From positions 1 through 64,000 of the forward strand of contig JARGNI010000017.1 of assembly GCA_029213195.1 (NCBI GenBank): a DNA stretch of 64,000 nt, in the 5' to 3' direction. Shown here piece after piece: positions 17,807 to 26,358 of this stretch. Numbering within the stretch: the first letter of the stretch is position 1; each line of letters begins with the position of its first letter. This stretch comes from Verrucomicrobiales bacterium. GTDB lineage: Bacteria; Verrucomicrobiota; Verrucomicrobiia; Verrucomicrobiales; DEV007. The notes under the pieces were generated by a model. It did not search any database, was not told the DNA's origin, and saw only the letters and a list, made by a program, of their open reading frames with translations. The position numbers and the translations under genes were made by a program.

Positions 17807-19456
17807 ATGAGCGTGGCTCCTCCAGACTCGAAGCAAGTCCCCTCAGCCGCCCCTTCCCCGGCACCGGAGAAGGTTGGCATTCTCGTGATCGAGGCAAACG
17901 CTACTACCCCCCTGGGGCCCAAGATCGTCTTCGCCAACGAGACCGCTTCCACCTTGACCGGTTACGACCTGACTTCGTTGATCGGTTCGCCTCTCGGTCT
18001 CATCTACGATCACAAGGATCTGCCTCATTTGATCCGGAAGCTTCCCATCATCGCCGGCCAATCCGACTTCTGCTGGATGGACCGCCTTCTCAACCGCAAT
18101 GGTGGAATACGAATTCCCGTTCGCTGGACGATCCGCCCCACCCAGCGAGCAGGAGATTCAGCGCGACACTTCACGCTGACCTTTTCTCCGATACCCGATT
18201 CAGAAGAATCAACTCCGGACCGTGAGGAGCAGCAAGCGCCCCCTCGAAATCCATCGCGCATCGCAGAAACGGAAGAAACCTCCTCGAAAGAGGATCTCGA
18301 TTTCGAAGAAAGCCGGAGCGAGTCACTTGCGCTTGCTGCAGGGGGAGTGGCCCACGATTTCAAGAATGCCCTGCAAACGATCAAATCGAATCTGGAGATG
18401 GCGCACGCCATCGTAAGATCGCAGGAAAAGCTGCAGACCTACCTGCACGATGCCCAGAATGCGCTATTCGATGCAGAAACCCTGGCCAAGCAGATGCTCG
18501 CGTTTACCAAGGGGGATTCCGTTTCCCGATGCATCTTCGACGTCAGCGATTGCCTCAAGCGCGTCTCTCATCTCTGCACCGCAGGAACACGGGTTCGATG
18601 CCGACTCCAGATCTCACCTGGCCTTCTCCCTGTAGAGGGGGACCCCAATCGCATCTATCAAGTACTGCACAACCTCGTCATCAATGCCTGCCAGGCAATG
18701 CCCAACGGAGGACCGCTCCAGCTCGCAGCCGTCACTACGCAATTTCCTGAGGGGCCCAACAATTTTTCCGTTCCTCCAGGAAGCTATACGGTGATTTCGG
18801 TCAAAGATCGAGGGTGTGGAATTCCGGAGGATCAGCTCCCTCACATCTTCGACAAACAATTCACGACGAAGGAGGATGGAAATGGACTCGGTCTGGCTTC
18901 CTGCCAGGCGATCATACGTCAGCACGGTGGAGTCATTCGAGCCGCTTCACGAGAAGGGGTCGGTACCGAGTTCCTGATCTTTCTCCCGTCGACTGATGCT
19001 CCGCTCCCTGAATCTCCTTCCAAGCCGCGACTCCAGGCCGTTTCCAAAATTCCTGAGAAGCGATCCCCCGGAGGTGGGAAAATCCTCGTCGTCGAAGATC
19101 AAAAGGGAGTTTCGAAGGCGACTTGCGGGATGCTGAGCCATCTTGGCTACGACTCTCTCGTCGCCGAGACCGGCGAACAAGCTCTCCACCTCTACAAGAG
19201 GATGCTCGACAGTACGACGCCCTTCGATCTCGTCCTTCTCGACATGACTCTTCCTGGTGGACTGGATGGGGAAGAAGTTCTCAGGGAGCTGCAACGCATC
19301 GATTCATCGGTTACGGTGATTGCGACGAGCGGCTACTTCGAGGATGGACCTACTCATTCCTTGATCGAAATGGGGTTTGCGGGTGTTCTCGCCAAACCTT
19401 ATTCAATGGATTCCCTGGCGATTACGGTCGATCAGGCACTCCAGAATCGTGACTAG
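17807..19456 (+). CDS. Hybrid sensor histidine kinase/response regulator with PAS domain
   Basis: A 549-residue soluble hybrid kinase. A PAS-like domain covers about residues 15-130 (IVFANETASTLTGYDLTSLIG). The phospho-acceptor is His183 in HDFKNALQ, the HDFxN-type dimerisation box rather than the classical HELRTP. The ATPase domain has HNLVINACQAMP, DRGCGIPEDQLPHIF and GNGLGLASCQAIIRQHGG. A receiver domain follows (ILVVEDQKGVSK, phospho-acceptor Asp479 in LLDMTLPGG, Lys in AKPYSMD). No membrane segment is seen, so the signal is probably cytoplasmic. The ATG at 17807 is preferred to a TTG 20 codons upstream. No dedicated regulator gene is adjacent. Its 3' end overlaps the convergent tatD gene by 35 bp. 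Confidence 0.88.
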   Translation: MSVAPPDSKQVPSAAPSPAPEKVGILVIEANATTPLGPKIVFANETASTLTGYDLTSLIGSPLGLIYDHKDLPHLIRKLPIIAGQSDFCWMDRLLNRNGGIRIPVRWTIRPTQRAGDSARHFTLTFSPIPDSEESTPDREEQQAPPRNPSRIAETEETSSKEDLDFEESRSESLALAAGGVAHDFKNALQTIKSNLEMAHAIVRSQEKLQTYLHDAQNALFDAETLAKQMLAFTKGDSVSRCIFDVSDCLKRVSHLCTAGTRVRCRLQISPGLLPVEGDPNRIYQVLHNLVINACQAMPNGGPLQLAAVTTQFPEGPNNFSVPPGSYTVISVKDRGCGIPEDQLPHIFDKQFTTKEDGNGLGLASCQAIIRQHGGVIRAASREGVGTEFLIFLPSTDAPLPESPSKPRLQAVSKIPEKRSPGGGKILVVEDQKGVSKATCGMLSHLGYDSLVAETGEQALHLYKRMLDSTTPFDLVLLDMTLPGGLDGEEVLRELQRIDSSVTVIATSGYFEDGPTHSLIEMGFAGVLAKPYSMDSLAITVDQALQNRD

Positions 19457-20273
19457 TTGATTCACTGAGCCATCGATCGCAGTTCGAACTCATTTGTTGA
19501 ACCACGGTTTCAAGAGAAAGGCCTGCCCACTCTGCAAAGGCCTCGTAGATGGCGACCAGATTGGCGGGGTGATTGAGCTCTTCGCCTTCCTCCGAATCAA
19601 TGCGAAGCGCCTCCCTTCGCAGCCTTTCCGGAGGGAGCATATCCGGAGAGTCTGTCTCCAGGAGAATGCGATCCGCAGGAATCGAATCGAAAACCTCCAG
19701 CTTCTTCCGCTTCTCTTCGTGGAAGAAGTATCCGGAAATTGAGAAGTAGGCGCCTCGCTGCAAGAAGGAGGCAATCATCTCGCGGGGACCTCCATACGAA
19801 TGGAGCAAAAAAGGTCGTTCCCAGTTTTTCTCCTCGAGGATCTCGGCGAGGTGGCCAAAAGCCCGCAAACAATGGATGGCAACCGGACGCTGAAAGACCA
19901 GAGCCAGATCGAGCTGACGAGCAAAGACCTCCCTCTGGCGGGGAAGGTCATGGTCCCGAATCCAGCGGTCCAATCCGATCTCTCCCACACCAGACCGGGG
20001 AAACTTCTTCAGCCAGCCGGTCAGCTCTTCTTCCCACGAATCTTCGAGCGCATTGACTCTCCAAGGGTGAACACCAAAAAACGGAAAGACCTCCTGATTC
20101 GACTCCGCGAGGAAAGCCACGTCGCTCCAGTCGTCGGGACTGGTGCCATTCACACCCCACCATGCTACTCGTTCTTTCCGAAGCGTTTCGAGAATTCGCG
20201 CTTGGTGATTCTTCAATCTCCCATCCTGGAGATGAAGATGGGCATCGATGAGATTTCCGTCCCCGGGGGTCAT
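19422..20273 (-). CDS. TatD-family metal-dependent hydrolase
   Basis: A 283-residue TIM-barrel hydrolase of the TatD DNase family. Metal-binding motifs are visible: DAHLHL near the start, VGEIGLDRW, RPVAIHCLRA, LLHSYGG and LLETDSPDML. Members act as 3'-5' exonucleases or deoxyribonucleases on damaged DNA and RNA, though many have not been tested. The last 35 bp overlap the end of the hybrid kinase gene on the other strand. Confidence 0.88.
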   Translation of the reverse strand: MTPGDGNLIDAHLHLQDGRLKNHQARILETLRKERVAWWGVNGTSPDDWSDVAFLAESNQEVFPFFGVHPWRVNALEDSWEEELTGWLKKFPRSGVGEIGLDRWIRDHDLPRQREVFARQLDLALVFQRPVAIHCLRAFGHLAEILEEKNWERPFLLHSYGGPREMIASFLQRGAYFSISGYFFHEEKRKKLEVFDSIPADRILLETDSPDMLPPERLRREALRIDSEEGEELNHPANLVAIYEAFAEWAGLSLETVVQQMSSNCDRWLSESTSHDSGVPDRP

Positions 20274-20298
20274 ACCCGATGGAGCCTTTCCGATTCGA

Positions 20299-20793
20299 CT
20301 ACTCCGAAATCGTGAGTCGCATCGGAATCATGTGCGAATGGTGAAAGTTCAATTTCTGGAAAAATCGCTGACTCTCCGCACTGATTTTGTCCGTCAACAG
20401 AGTGATTCGCTTGAAGTCTTTTCGCTTCGCAAAATCGACGACATATTCAACCAACCGGGTTCCGTAGCCTTGTCGACGAAAGTCCGGATGGACAATGACG
20501 TCCTCCATGAGGATGACAAAACCTCCCATCGCCGTACTGATCGTGAACAGCACGTTCACCATCCCGATGATTTCGTAGTCGGTTCGGACGACAAAAATCC
20601 GGCCTCTTGATGGCTGTTCGAGAATGGCCTGAAGCCCACGTTCCTGGCGTTCGCGATCCGGGACGAAGTCCGCTTCGATATTGAAAAGTTCGATCGTCAG
20701 GTCAACCAATTGAGGCAGATCTTCAAGAGTAGCAGGCTCAATTCGTGCACGCTGATTCAGCGGCTGAATCGGTGCGGTATACGAAATGTCCAT
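20299..20793 (-). CDS. GNAT-family N-acetyltransferase
   Basis: A 164-residue single-domain acetyltransferase. The acetyl-CoA pyrophosphate loop reads HPDFRRQGYGTRLVEYV, preceded by the strand VILMEDVIV and followed by RITLLTDKISAESQRFFQKLNF, the usual order of GNAT motifs A and B. The N-terminus RIEPATLEDLPQLVDLTIELF is also typical. The substrate cannot be inferred. It starts 78 bp downstream of the AlgJ-like gene's stop and is separated from tatD by 25 bp on the same strand. Confidence 0.85.
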   Translation of the reverse strand: MDISYTAPIQPLNQRARIEPATLEDLPQLVDLTIELFNIEADFVPDRERQERGLQAILEQPSRGRIFVVRTDYEIIGMVNVLFTISTAMGGFVILMEDVIVHPDFRRQGYGTRLVEYVVDFAKRKDFKRITLLTDKISAESQRFFQKLNFHHSHMIPMRLTISE

Positions 20794-20871
20794 GGTATGA
20801 TTGAGTCGGTTCCTGATTCGAGGGTAGCAAAATGCGGACCAATGTAAATGGATTGTTTCTCCGTTGAACTC

Positions 20872-21915
20872 CTAGCGCTCCAAGGGAATCGAAATGAGGC
20901 GGTCAATCGATTGGGTCAACTCCCGTTCGCTGAAAACCCAGACCACCAATTTCTTCGAATCCCAGTAACCGGGATTCTGGGCAGCCCGATAGAAAAGTTG
21001 TTTCCGCGCCTGAACCATTCCGGAACCACGCACCCCCACGAGATCGAAAGGCTCTCCGAATCCGAGCGACAAGTGGTCGAGCAATCCGGCGCCCTTCGTA
21101 TGCATGCCGCCCTCCTTCCCCTGCTGGAATACCAGCGTATGACTATCCCCGAGAAGAAGAAAAGGACTCTCCGGGTTGGGTTCGACACCCCGCTCACCAT
21201 CTTCGAGAACAGCCTGCAATCGCAAGGTCTCCCCTGCCACCTTTCCTTCCCACTCGCTGCCGACAACCTGATCCCCCACGATGCTCAGCTCTTCTTCTGC
21301 ACCCAGCCGAAGAGAACCGTCGCCTTTTCCGACAAGGTCGGGAGCTTTACCGACAATGAGCGCCGCGACTTTTTGAATCGCAAACGGGGAATAGTGCGAG
21401 TCCTGACGACAATAGAGCAGCGGCGCATCTCCCTCTTTCCGAAGCTCCGAAAAAGAGGAAAACAGATCCAGCACATCGAGTCCTTTCTCCTGCAATCCTC
21501 GCCAAAACGGGGTCGTGGAGACCGGGTCGCCAGGGGCGAATTCTTCATCCAGTTTCTCGGGGTAAAGACTTGCTTTCGGCGGCACGGGTACGAGAATCAG
21601 GGCAATCCCCTTTTCTTTGAGCAGATCTCGAAACTCCAGCAAGGAAGGGACCGGATCGGCCTGATTCGAGGCCACTTCCGCCCACTCCTGCTCCCAATAC
21701 TTTCCAGTCCCAAGATGCTTCAGTTCTCGGACCGGGAAAAACCAGTCCGAGTCCTGCCCCCGTACATGTGGCTTTTCCTCCACCCTCGAAAGGGCCGCCT
21801 TTGCGAAGTCCTCCCACGGCTCCTCAGTAATCACTGGAGCCAGAGAAAGGAAAATCATCAGCCCGATCCCCAGGAGAAAGGAACCTCTTGTGAAAATCGG
21901 ATCGGGTTTCTTCAT
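20872..21915 (-). CDS. AlgJ/AlgX-like SGNH-fold protein, membrane-anchored
   Basis: A 347-residue protein with an N-terminal hydrophobic anchor (FLLGIGLMIFLSLAPVI), then a domain resembling the SGNH acetyltransferase domain of AlgJ/AlgX. Evidence is WFFPVRELKHLGTGKYW, ALILVPVPPKASLYPEKL, the catalytic-type RQDSHYSPFAI and the nucleophile block FLLLGDSHT. These proteins O-acetylate exported polysaccharides such as alginate. No alginate or other exopolysaccharide gene is nearby, so the acceptor is unknown. It starts 3 bp after the carboxypeptidase stop and is probably cotranscribed with it. Confidence 0.75.
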   Translation of the reverse strand: MKKPDPIFTRGSFLLGIGLMIFLSLAPVITEEPWEDFAKAALSRVEEKPHVRGQDSDWFFPVRELKHLGTGKYWEQEWAEVASNQADPVPSLLEFRDLLKEKGIALILVPVPPKASLYPEKLDEEFAPGDPVSTTPFWRGLQEKGLDVLDLFSSFSELRKEGDAPLLYCRQDSHYSPFAIQKVAALIVGKAPDLVGKGDGSLRLGAEEELSIVGDQVVGSEWEGKVAGETLRLQAVLEDGERGVEPNPESPFLLLGDSHTLVFQQGKEGGMHTKGAGLLDHLSLGFGEPFDLVGVRGSGMVQARKQLFYRAAQNPGYWDSKKLVVWVFSERELTQSIDRLISIPLER

Positions 21916-21918
21916 AGC

Positions 21919-23391
21919 CTACAAATAGCGAGTTCGCAGATGCTCGATGAGAGCATCCGGATCAGAGTAGGACCCGGTTGCTCGCTTGATCAAATCATCT
22001 GGAAAATACGTCGCCCCGTGACAGTGGATCTTCTCTCTCAACCACTGGAGGAGAGAGGCATACTCCGCCTTCCCGACATCTTTGGCGATACCATCGACCT
22101 GCATTGCAGATTTCATGAGGTGAGCGGCATTGATATTGCCGAGGCTGTAGGTCGGGAAATAACCGAAGATTCCCATGCTCCAATGGATATCCTGGAGACA
22201 TCCCTTGGCATCATCCGTCACTGGCATTCCGAAATACTCTTCATACCTTCGATTCCATTCCCCGGGAAGTTCCTCGACCGTGAGTTCTCCCGCAAAGAGG
22301 GCCTTTTCGAGCTCGAATCGAAGCAGGATGTGCAGGTCGTAGGTCACCTCATCCGATTCGACCCGAATGTAAGAAAGCTCCGCTTCGTTGACATGGCGAT
22401 GCATCGCTTCCGGAGTCACTCCAGCGAGCTCCGGAAAAATCTCGATTGCCCGGGGAAGCCACCGCTCCCAGAAGGGAAGGCTTCTTCCGATCTGGTTCTC
22501 CCAGAGACGGGACTGGGATTCGTGGATTCCAAGGGACGCAGAACTCCCGATCGGTTGACCCCGGTTCTCACCGACCAAACCCTGCTCATACATCCCGTGT
22601 CCCGCTTCGTGAAGCACCCCGAAGAGCGAACTCAGAAAATCGCTTTCATCGTAGCGTGTCGTCAATCGAACATCCGAAGGAGCCATGCCGGAACAAAAGG
22701 GATGTACTGCCGTGTCGATCCGACCCGCATCGAAATCGAAGCCAATGGCTTCCGCGATTTCTCGGTTCAACTGCTGCTGTTTGTCGATGGAGAATTGCAT
22801 CCCCTCGAGAGGGTTTGCCGCCTTCTCTCGAGCCACGGCTTCCTCCACCAAGGGAATCAGACGCGTTCGCAAACCTCCCAGCACTTCCGTCAGTCTTCGG
22901 GTCGAGCTTCCTCGCTCGAATTTCTGGATGAGCGCATCGTAATTGACGTCCTCGTACCCATACTGTTCCGCTTCCTCCTTGCACAAATCGACCAGACGTC
23001 GCAGCGAGGGAGCAAATCGATCGAAGTCAGATTGCTTTCTTGCTTCGGCCCAGATTGCTTTGGCTTCTACCTGGGCAGTAGCAAACTCTTCGACCCATTC
23101 TTTTGAGAGCTTGGTGGACCGCTCGAACTGGTATCGCCACTCCCGAAGATTCGCCGACTCTTCCACACTTGGAGAGACGATCTCACTCTCGGCCTCCGCA
23201 ATCCAATCTCCCCACTGAGCCGAAGTCGTTTGTTCATGCACCCAGCCACTGAACCACGCCATCTGCCGGGCACGGTAGGAGACTCCCCCCTTGGGTAGCA
23301 GGACTTCCTGATCCCAACCGAGAAGAGCCTGAGAATCCGCTACCAGCTGCACTTCAGCCGCCTTCTCAACCAGCCGCGCGTAAGCAGACAT
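21919..23391 (-). CDS. M32-family metallocarboxypeptidase (Taq type)
   Basis: A 490-residue carboxypeptidase that removes C-terminal amino acids from peptides in the cytoplasm. The zinc site is VLHEAGHGMYEQG (HEXXH), followed by the family motif GIHESQSRLWEN, where the Glu is the third ligand, and by YDLHILLRFELEKALF. Length matches the family's roughly 500 residues. There is no signal peptide. The N-terminal helix QALLGWDQEVLLPKGG is also typical. The downstream AlgJ-like gene follows after 3 bp; upstream lies the degenerate HtrA-like gene with a 17-bp gap. Confidence 0.93.
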   Translation of the reverse strand: MSAYARLVEKAAEVQLVADSQALLGWDQEVLLPKGGVSYRARQMAWFSGWVHEQTTSAQWGDWIAEAESEIVSPSVEESANLREWRYQFERSTKLSKEWVEEFATAQVEAKAIWAEARKQSDFDRFAPSLRRLVDLCKEEAEQYGYEDVNYDALIQKFERGSSTRRLTEVLGGLRTRLIPLVEEAVAREKAANPLEGMQFSIDKQQQLNREIAEAIGFDFDAGRIDTAVHPFCSGMAPSDVRLTTRYDESDFLSSLFGVLHEAGHGMYEQGLVGENRGQPIGSSASLGIHESQSRLWENQIGRSLPFWERWLPRAIEIFPELAGVTPEAMHRHVNEAELSYIRVESDEVTYDLHILLRFELEKALFAGELTVEELPGEWNRRYEEYFGMPVTDDAKGCLQDIHWSMGIFGYFPTYSLGNINAAHLMKSAMQVDGIAKDVGKAEYASLLQWLREKIHCHGATYFPDDLIKRATGSYSDPDALIEHLRTRYL

Positions 23392-23408
23392 GAGAGCGAA
23401 AGTGGATT

Positions 23409-24200
23409 CTACCTTGCCGCTTCACGCGCCAGGTTTGCCATCACCTGGATGGATCCCGCAGACAGAGTCCCGAGGATCCCGGTCGGTTTTCCATCGACGA
23501 TTCGCACCACCGTGATTCCAAGGGGCTTTCCTTCGATTGTGAAAACAGGGATCCCCTGGGCGGATCCGGCTTCCGTGACAAAAAAGGTCCGGTCGCCTTT
23601 GAAAACACCCGTGATACGCCCCATCACCAGAGTCGGCATGTATCCATACACCGCAGAAGCACGGGACAATCCAACCACCCGGTCAGCGACATCCGCGGTC
23701 GCTGCAAACTGTGAGAGGTCAACCTTGTCGAAGGTTTTGTTCAGTGCCTTGGCTTCGGACGGGTCCGGCATGATGAAGGCAATGTCGGCCTCCGGGTCCT
23801 GGCGAACCACCTTGCCATTGATGAGAGAAGAATCCCCATAACTGATCTCAACATCCGAAAACTCGGTCTTTGCAGATTCGATTCGGACGATCTTCTCATC
23901 GAGCTGTGCCTGCTGCCCTTCGAGTCCGACACTGGCATCGATTGCAGAGTTCGAAACCACGATGAGCCCATCGTCACCAATCGTCACTCCCAGGGTCCTG
24001 CGTTGCTGGTCGTTCGGCGGAAGAGGATCGCCGGATGTCTTGGCTTGAAGGGAACCTTTGACGGTCACCACCACCAGGGCACCCTTGTATTTCTCCATCA
24101 GCTCACGTGCCTGTTCCTCTACGGTCTGGGACATGGCACTGGAAGTGAGGCAGGAGAGACACGCGATCAGGATCGCCGGAAAGGAAAACGTATTTTTCAT
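23409..24200 (-). CDS. Secreted trypsin-fold protein with lost catalytic residues (HtrA-like)
   Basis: A 263-residue exported protein with signal peptide MKNTFSFPAILIACLSCL to SSAMS. The body follows the HtrA/S1C layout: LGVTIGDDGLIVVSNSAI where proteases have the catalytic His, VVRQDPEADIAFIMPD where the catalytic Asp lies, and TEAGSAQGIPVFTIEGKPLGI where GNSGG is expected. The His is replaced (Ser85) and the Ser motif is disrupted, while the DIA Asp is retained. A non-catalytic binding or scaffold role is likely. There is no PDZ domain. The ATG at 24200 is chosen to give the signal peptide. Fold assignment is by motif order only. Confidence 0.65.
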   Translation of the reverse strand: MKNTFSFPAILIACLSCLTSSAMSQTVEEQARELMEKYKGALVVVTVKGSLQAKTSGDPLPPNDQQRRTLGVTIGDDGLIVVSNSAIDASVGLEGQQAQLDEKIVRIESAKTEFSDVEISYGDSSLINGKVVRQDPEADIAFIMPDPSEAKALNKTFDKVDLSQFAATADVADRVVGLSRASAVYGYMPTLVMGRITGVFKGDRTFFVTEAGSAQGIPVFTIEGKPLGITVVRIVDGKPTGILGTLSAGSIQVMANLAREAAR

Positions 24201-24306
24201 ATAGATAGGGAGGTTTTCCCCGTTTCGGGGGATATAAATCTGGAGCGGGATTGTACGGGATAGCACCCCGTCACGAAACCGAAAAAATGGGAGATTGTAG
24301 AAACAA

Positions 24307-24346
24307 AAATGTGACGTCCGACAGTTTCCCGTCAGAAGTCACATTT
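24307..24346 (-). terminator. Intrinsic terminator after rpsD
   Basis: Outer stem AAATGTGAC/GTCACATTT is perfect and an inner stem TCcGAC/GTCaGA continues it. Read on the minus strand it ends in ATTTTTGTTTC. It lies about 40 bp past the rpsD stop and closes the ribosomal protein cluster. Confidence 0.85.
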
Positions 24347-24383
24347 CAATACGCACAAGGCGAAAACTATGGGATGAAGCCAA

Positions 24384-24995
24384 CTATCGAGAGTAAAGCT
24401 CCACCACGAGCTGGACATTCACCATGGTATCGATCTCACTCGCATCGGGAAGTCGATCCATCGTTCCGGAAAGAGAATCCTTATCGAAAGTCAACCAGTC
24501 CAAAACCGGACGAGCCGAAGTGAGCTCCGTAGCCCGCATAGCGAGCTGCTGGGAGCGGCTTCCTTCGTGCACGGTGATCTTATCGCCAGGACGAACGTTG
24601 TAGGACGGGATATTCACGCGAACTCCGTTCACCTTGACGTGTCCATGGCCCACGAACTGACGAGCCGCACGACGGGTATTGCCCAAACCGAGGCGATAGC
24701 AAACATTGTCAAGACGGGCCTCCAGAAGCTGTACGAGGATGTCTCCGGTAATTCCACGGCGACGCTGCGCTTCTGCAAAGTAGCGACGGAACTGCTTCTC
24801 CATGATGCCATACTGGAGACGAAGCTTCTGCTTCTCCGCAAGCGCGATGGAGTAATCACTGTGCTTGCGCCGAGCTCCGCGAGCCCCGTGTTGTCCCGGA
24901 GGATAAGGGCGACGCTCCAGTGCTTTGGAGGGGCCAAAAAGGGCGACGCCATAGCGGCGGCTGATTTTGTCGGTAGGACCTGTGTGTCTTGCCAT
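24384..24995 (-). CDS. rpsD: 30S ribosomal protein S4
   Basis: Primary 16S rRNA-binding protein that nucleates 30S assembly. The 203 residues contain the N-terminal RYGVALFGPSKALERRPYPPGQHG and the S4 RNA-binding domain LEARLDNVCYRLGLGNTRRAARQFVGHGHVKVNG. The N-terminal zinc cysteines of the C+ form are absent, so this is the zinc-independent type. It is the last gene of the cluster: a terminator follows, and the usual next genes rpoA and rplQ are not there. Confidence 0.97.
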   Translation of the reverse strand: MARHTGPTDKISRRYGVALFGPSKALERRPYPPGQHGARGARRKHSDYSIALAEKQKLRLQYGIMEKQFRRYFAEAQRRRGITGDILVQLLEARLDNVCYRLGLGNTRRAARQFVGHGHVKVNGVRVNIPSYNVRPGDKITVHEGSRSQQLAMRATELTSARPVLDWLTFDKDSLSGTMDRLPDASEIDTMVNVQLVVELYSR

Positions 24996-25019
24996 GAGTC
25001 TCGAAAGTAAATAGCTGAA

Positions 25020-25625
25020 TTAGACGCGACGTGCCTTCTTGGGACGGCATCCGTTGTGAGGAACTGGAGTGACGTCCTTGATCTTGACGACATCAATTCC
25101 AAGTCCCTGGACGGCACGCACCGCCGACTCGCGACCGGCACCTGGACCTTTGACGCGAACTTCGGCCTGCTTGAGTCCATGAGCCATGGCCTGACGGCAA
25201 GCATCCTGCGAGACCAATTGAGCAGCATACGCCGTGCTCTTACGTGAACCTCGGAATCCCATCTTGCCCGAGCTGGACCAGCCGATCACGTTCCCGCTGG
25301 GATCACTGACCGTAACGATGGTGTTGTTGAAAGTAGCAGCTACGTGGACGACACCTGAGTGGATGTTCTTGCTTCCCTTTGCCTTGAGAACCTTGGGCTT
25401 CTCAGCGCCTTCGGCCTCCTCGAGCTCCAGGAAGATATCCTCCGCTGTGCGGGGCTTCTCCTTCTTCTCCTCTTTTGGAGCCTCGGCACCCTCTGCAGGA
25501 GCAGCCGTTTCCTCGCTAGCCTCAGCAGCAGGAGCCTCTTCCGCAGGAGCTTCCGGTGTTACCGGAGTCTCTTCCGCCGCTGCGGACTCCTCCACTACAT
25601 CCTCAGATTTTTCTTCGTCAGCCAT
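25020..25625 (-). CDS. rpsK: 30S ribosomal protein S11 with long acidic N-terminal tail
   Basis: Platform protein of the 30S subunit near the mRNA exit. The S11 core begins around residue 86 ([20 protein letters not shown]) and ends [12 protein letters not shown], all standard. The first roughly 80 residues are an Ala/Glu/Pro-rich tail ([14 protein letters not shown], then [14 protein letters not shown]) not found in typical S11, which has about 130 residues against 201 here. Gap to rpsM is 18 bp. S5 in the same cluster has a similar tail. Confidence 0.95.
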   Translation of the reverse strand: MADEEKSEDVVEESAAAEETPVTPEAPAEEAPAAEASEETAAPAEGAEAPKEEKKEKPRTAEDIFLELEEAEGAEKPKVLKAKGSKNIHSGVVHVAATFNNTIVTVSDPSGNVIGWSSSGKMGFRGSRKSTAYAAQLVSQDACRQAMAHGLKQAEVRVKGPGAGRESAVRAVQGLGIDVVKIKDVTPVPHNGCRPKKARRV

Positions 25626-25643
25626 CTTTCTTCGCTTCTAAAA

Positions 25644-26015
25644 TTACTTCCTTACGACTCCTACGGTCTTGCGCTTCCCTTTGCGGGTTCGGGCATTGGT
25701 GGACGTACGTTGACCACGAACCGGAAGACCACGGCGATGGCGATACCCACGATAAGAATTAATGGACGTAAGACGCTTCAAGTTCCCTTGAATCTCACGA
25801 CGAAGATCACCCTCGATCATGAGCTTGCCGTTGGTGATCGCTCCTGCGATCCGGCCCAACTGCTCGTCGGAAAGCTCTCCCGTGCGAATATTGGGATCCA
25901 CTCCCGCCTCTTCGAGAATCTTCACCGATGTCTTTCGGCCGATTCCATAAATGTAGGGAAGAGAAGCTTCGATTCTCTTATCATTCGGGATTTCTACTCC
26001 AAGTAAGCGTGCCAT
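25644..26015 (-). CDS. rpsM: 30S ribosomal protein S13
   Basis: Head protein of the 30S subunit that contacts the P-site tRNA and the 50S subunit. The 123 residues start [19 protein letters not shown], include the helix-two-turn-helix [18 protein letters not shown], and end with the basic stretch [17 protein letters not shown]. Length is standard. It lies between rpmJ and rpsK with short gaps. Confidence 0.97.
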   Translation of the reverse strand: MARLLGVEIPNDKRIEASLPYIYGIGRKTSVKILEEAGVDPNIRTGELSDEQLGRIAGAITNGKLMIEGDLRREIQGNLKRLTSINSYRGYRHRRGLPVRGQRTSTNARTRKGKRKTVGVVRK

Positions 26016-26039
26016 GTCGTTTCTGGTAAAAAATGAAGA

Positions 26040-26153
26040 TTAGCCCTGACGCTGCTTGTGGCGTGGATTCTTGCAGATCACACGGAGAACTCCCTGACGC
26101 TTGATCACGCGGCAGTCACTGCAGAGTCGTTTAACAGATGGCTTTACTTTCAT
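26040..26153 (-). CDS. rpmJ: 50S ribosomal protein L36
   Basis: A 37-residue zinc-ribbon protein. It begins [14 protein letters not shown], continues [14 protein letters not shown] and ends with a [11 protein letters not shown]-type tail, so the C-x2-C ... C-x4-H zinc site is complete. It sits just upstream of rpsM with a 24-bp gap, the standard position. infA, which often precedes it, is not present. Confidence 0.95.
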   Translation of the reverse strand: MKVKPSVKRLCSDCRVIKRQGVLRVICKNPRHKQRQG

Positions 26154-26253
26154 GGGGACAATCGGGTTGTCTGGTCTTGTCTATCGGGTAAATCGAGCCA
26201 GTGTTTGACCCTCGACCGGAGACCCTCAGCGCCGATTTTGCGCGAGGACGGAA

Positions 26254-26281
26254 TGAGTATCACAGAATAGGCGATTCGCAA
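26254..26281 (-). promoter_or_regulatory. Possible promoter for rpmJ-rpsM-rpsK-rpsD
   Basis: In the 194-bp gap between map and rpmJ the minus strand has TTGCGA at 26276-26281 and TACTCA at 26254-26259, 16 bp apart. The -35 matches the type seen upstream of rpsL; the -10 is weak. About 100 bases of leader would precede rpmJ. Confidence 0.3.
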
Positions 26282-26338
26282 CTGCTGTTTACGGGTTTGG
26301 CTCGATTTTTAGTGGGTTTTATAAAAAGTTTCCGAAGA

Positions 26339-26358
26339 GAGTGAGAATCAGCTCACTC
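26339..26358 (-). terminator. Hairpin overlapping the end of map, possible weak terminator
   Basis: Perfect GAGTGAG/CTCACTC stem with a six-base loop, spanning the map stop codon. On the minus strand a CTTTTTATAAAA stretch follows about 15 bases later, which is rather distant for a strong terminator. Confidence 0.4.

Noticed and set aside
20848-23106. A 752-codon plus-strand open frame
   Set aside because: It lies wholly opposite the M32 carboxypeptidase and the AlgJ-like gene, both with clear family motifs. Its own translation shows no domain and is rich in the residues expected from antisense reading of this codon usage.
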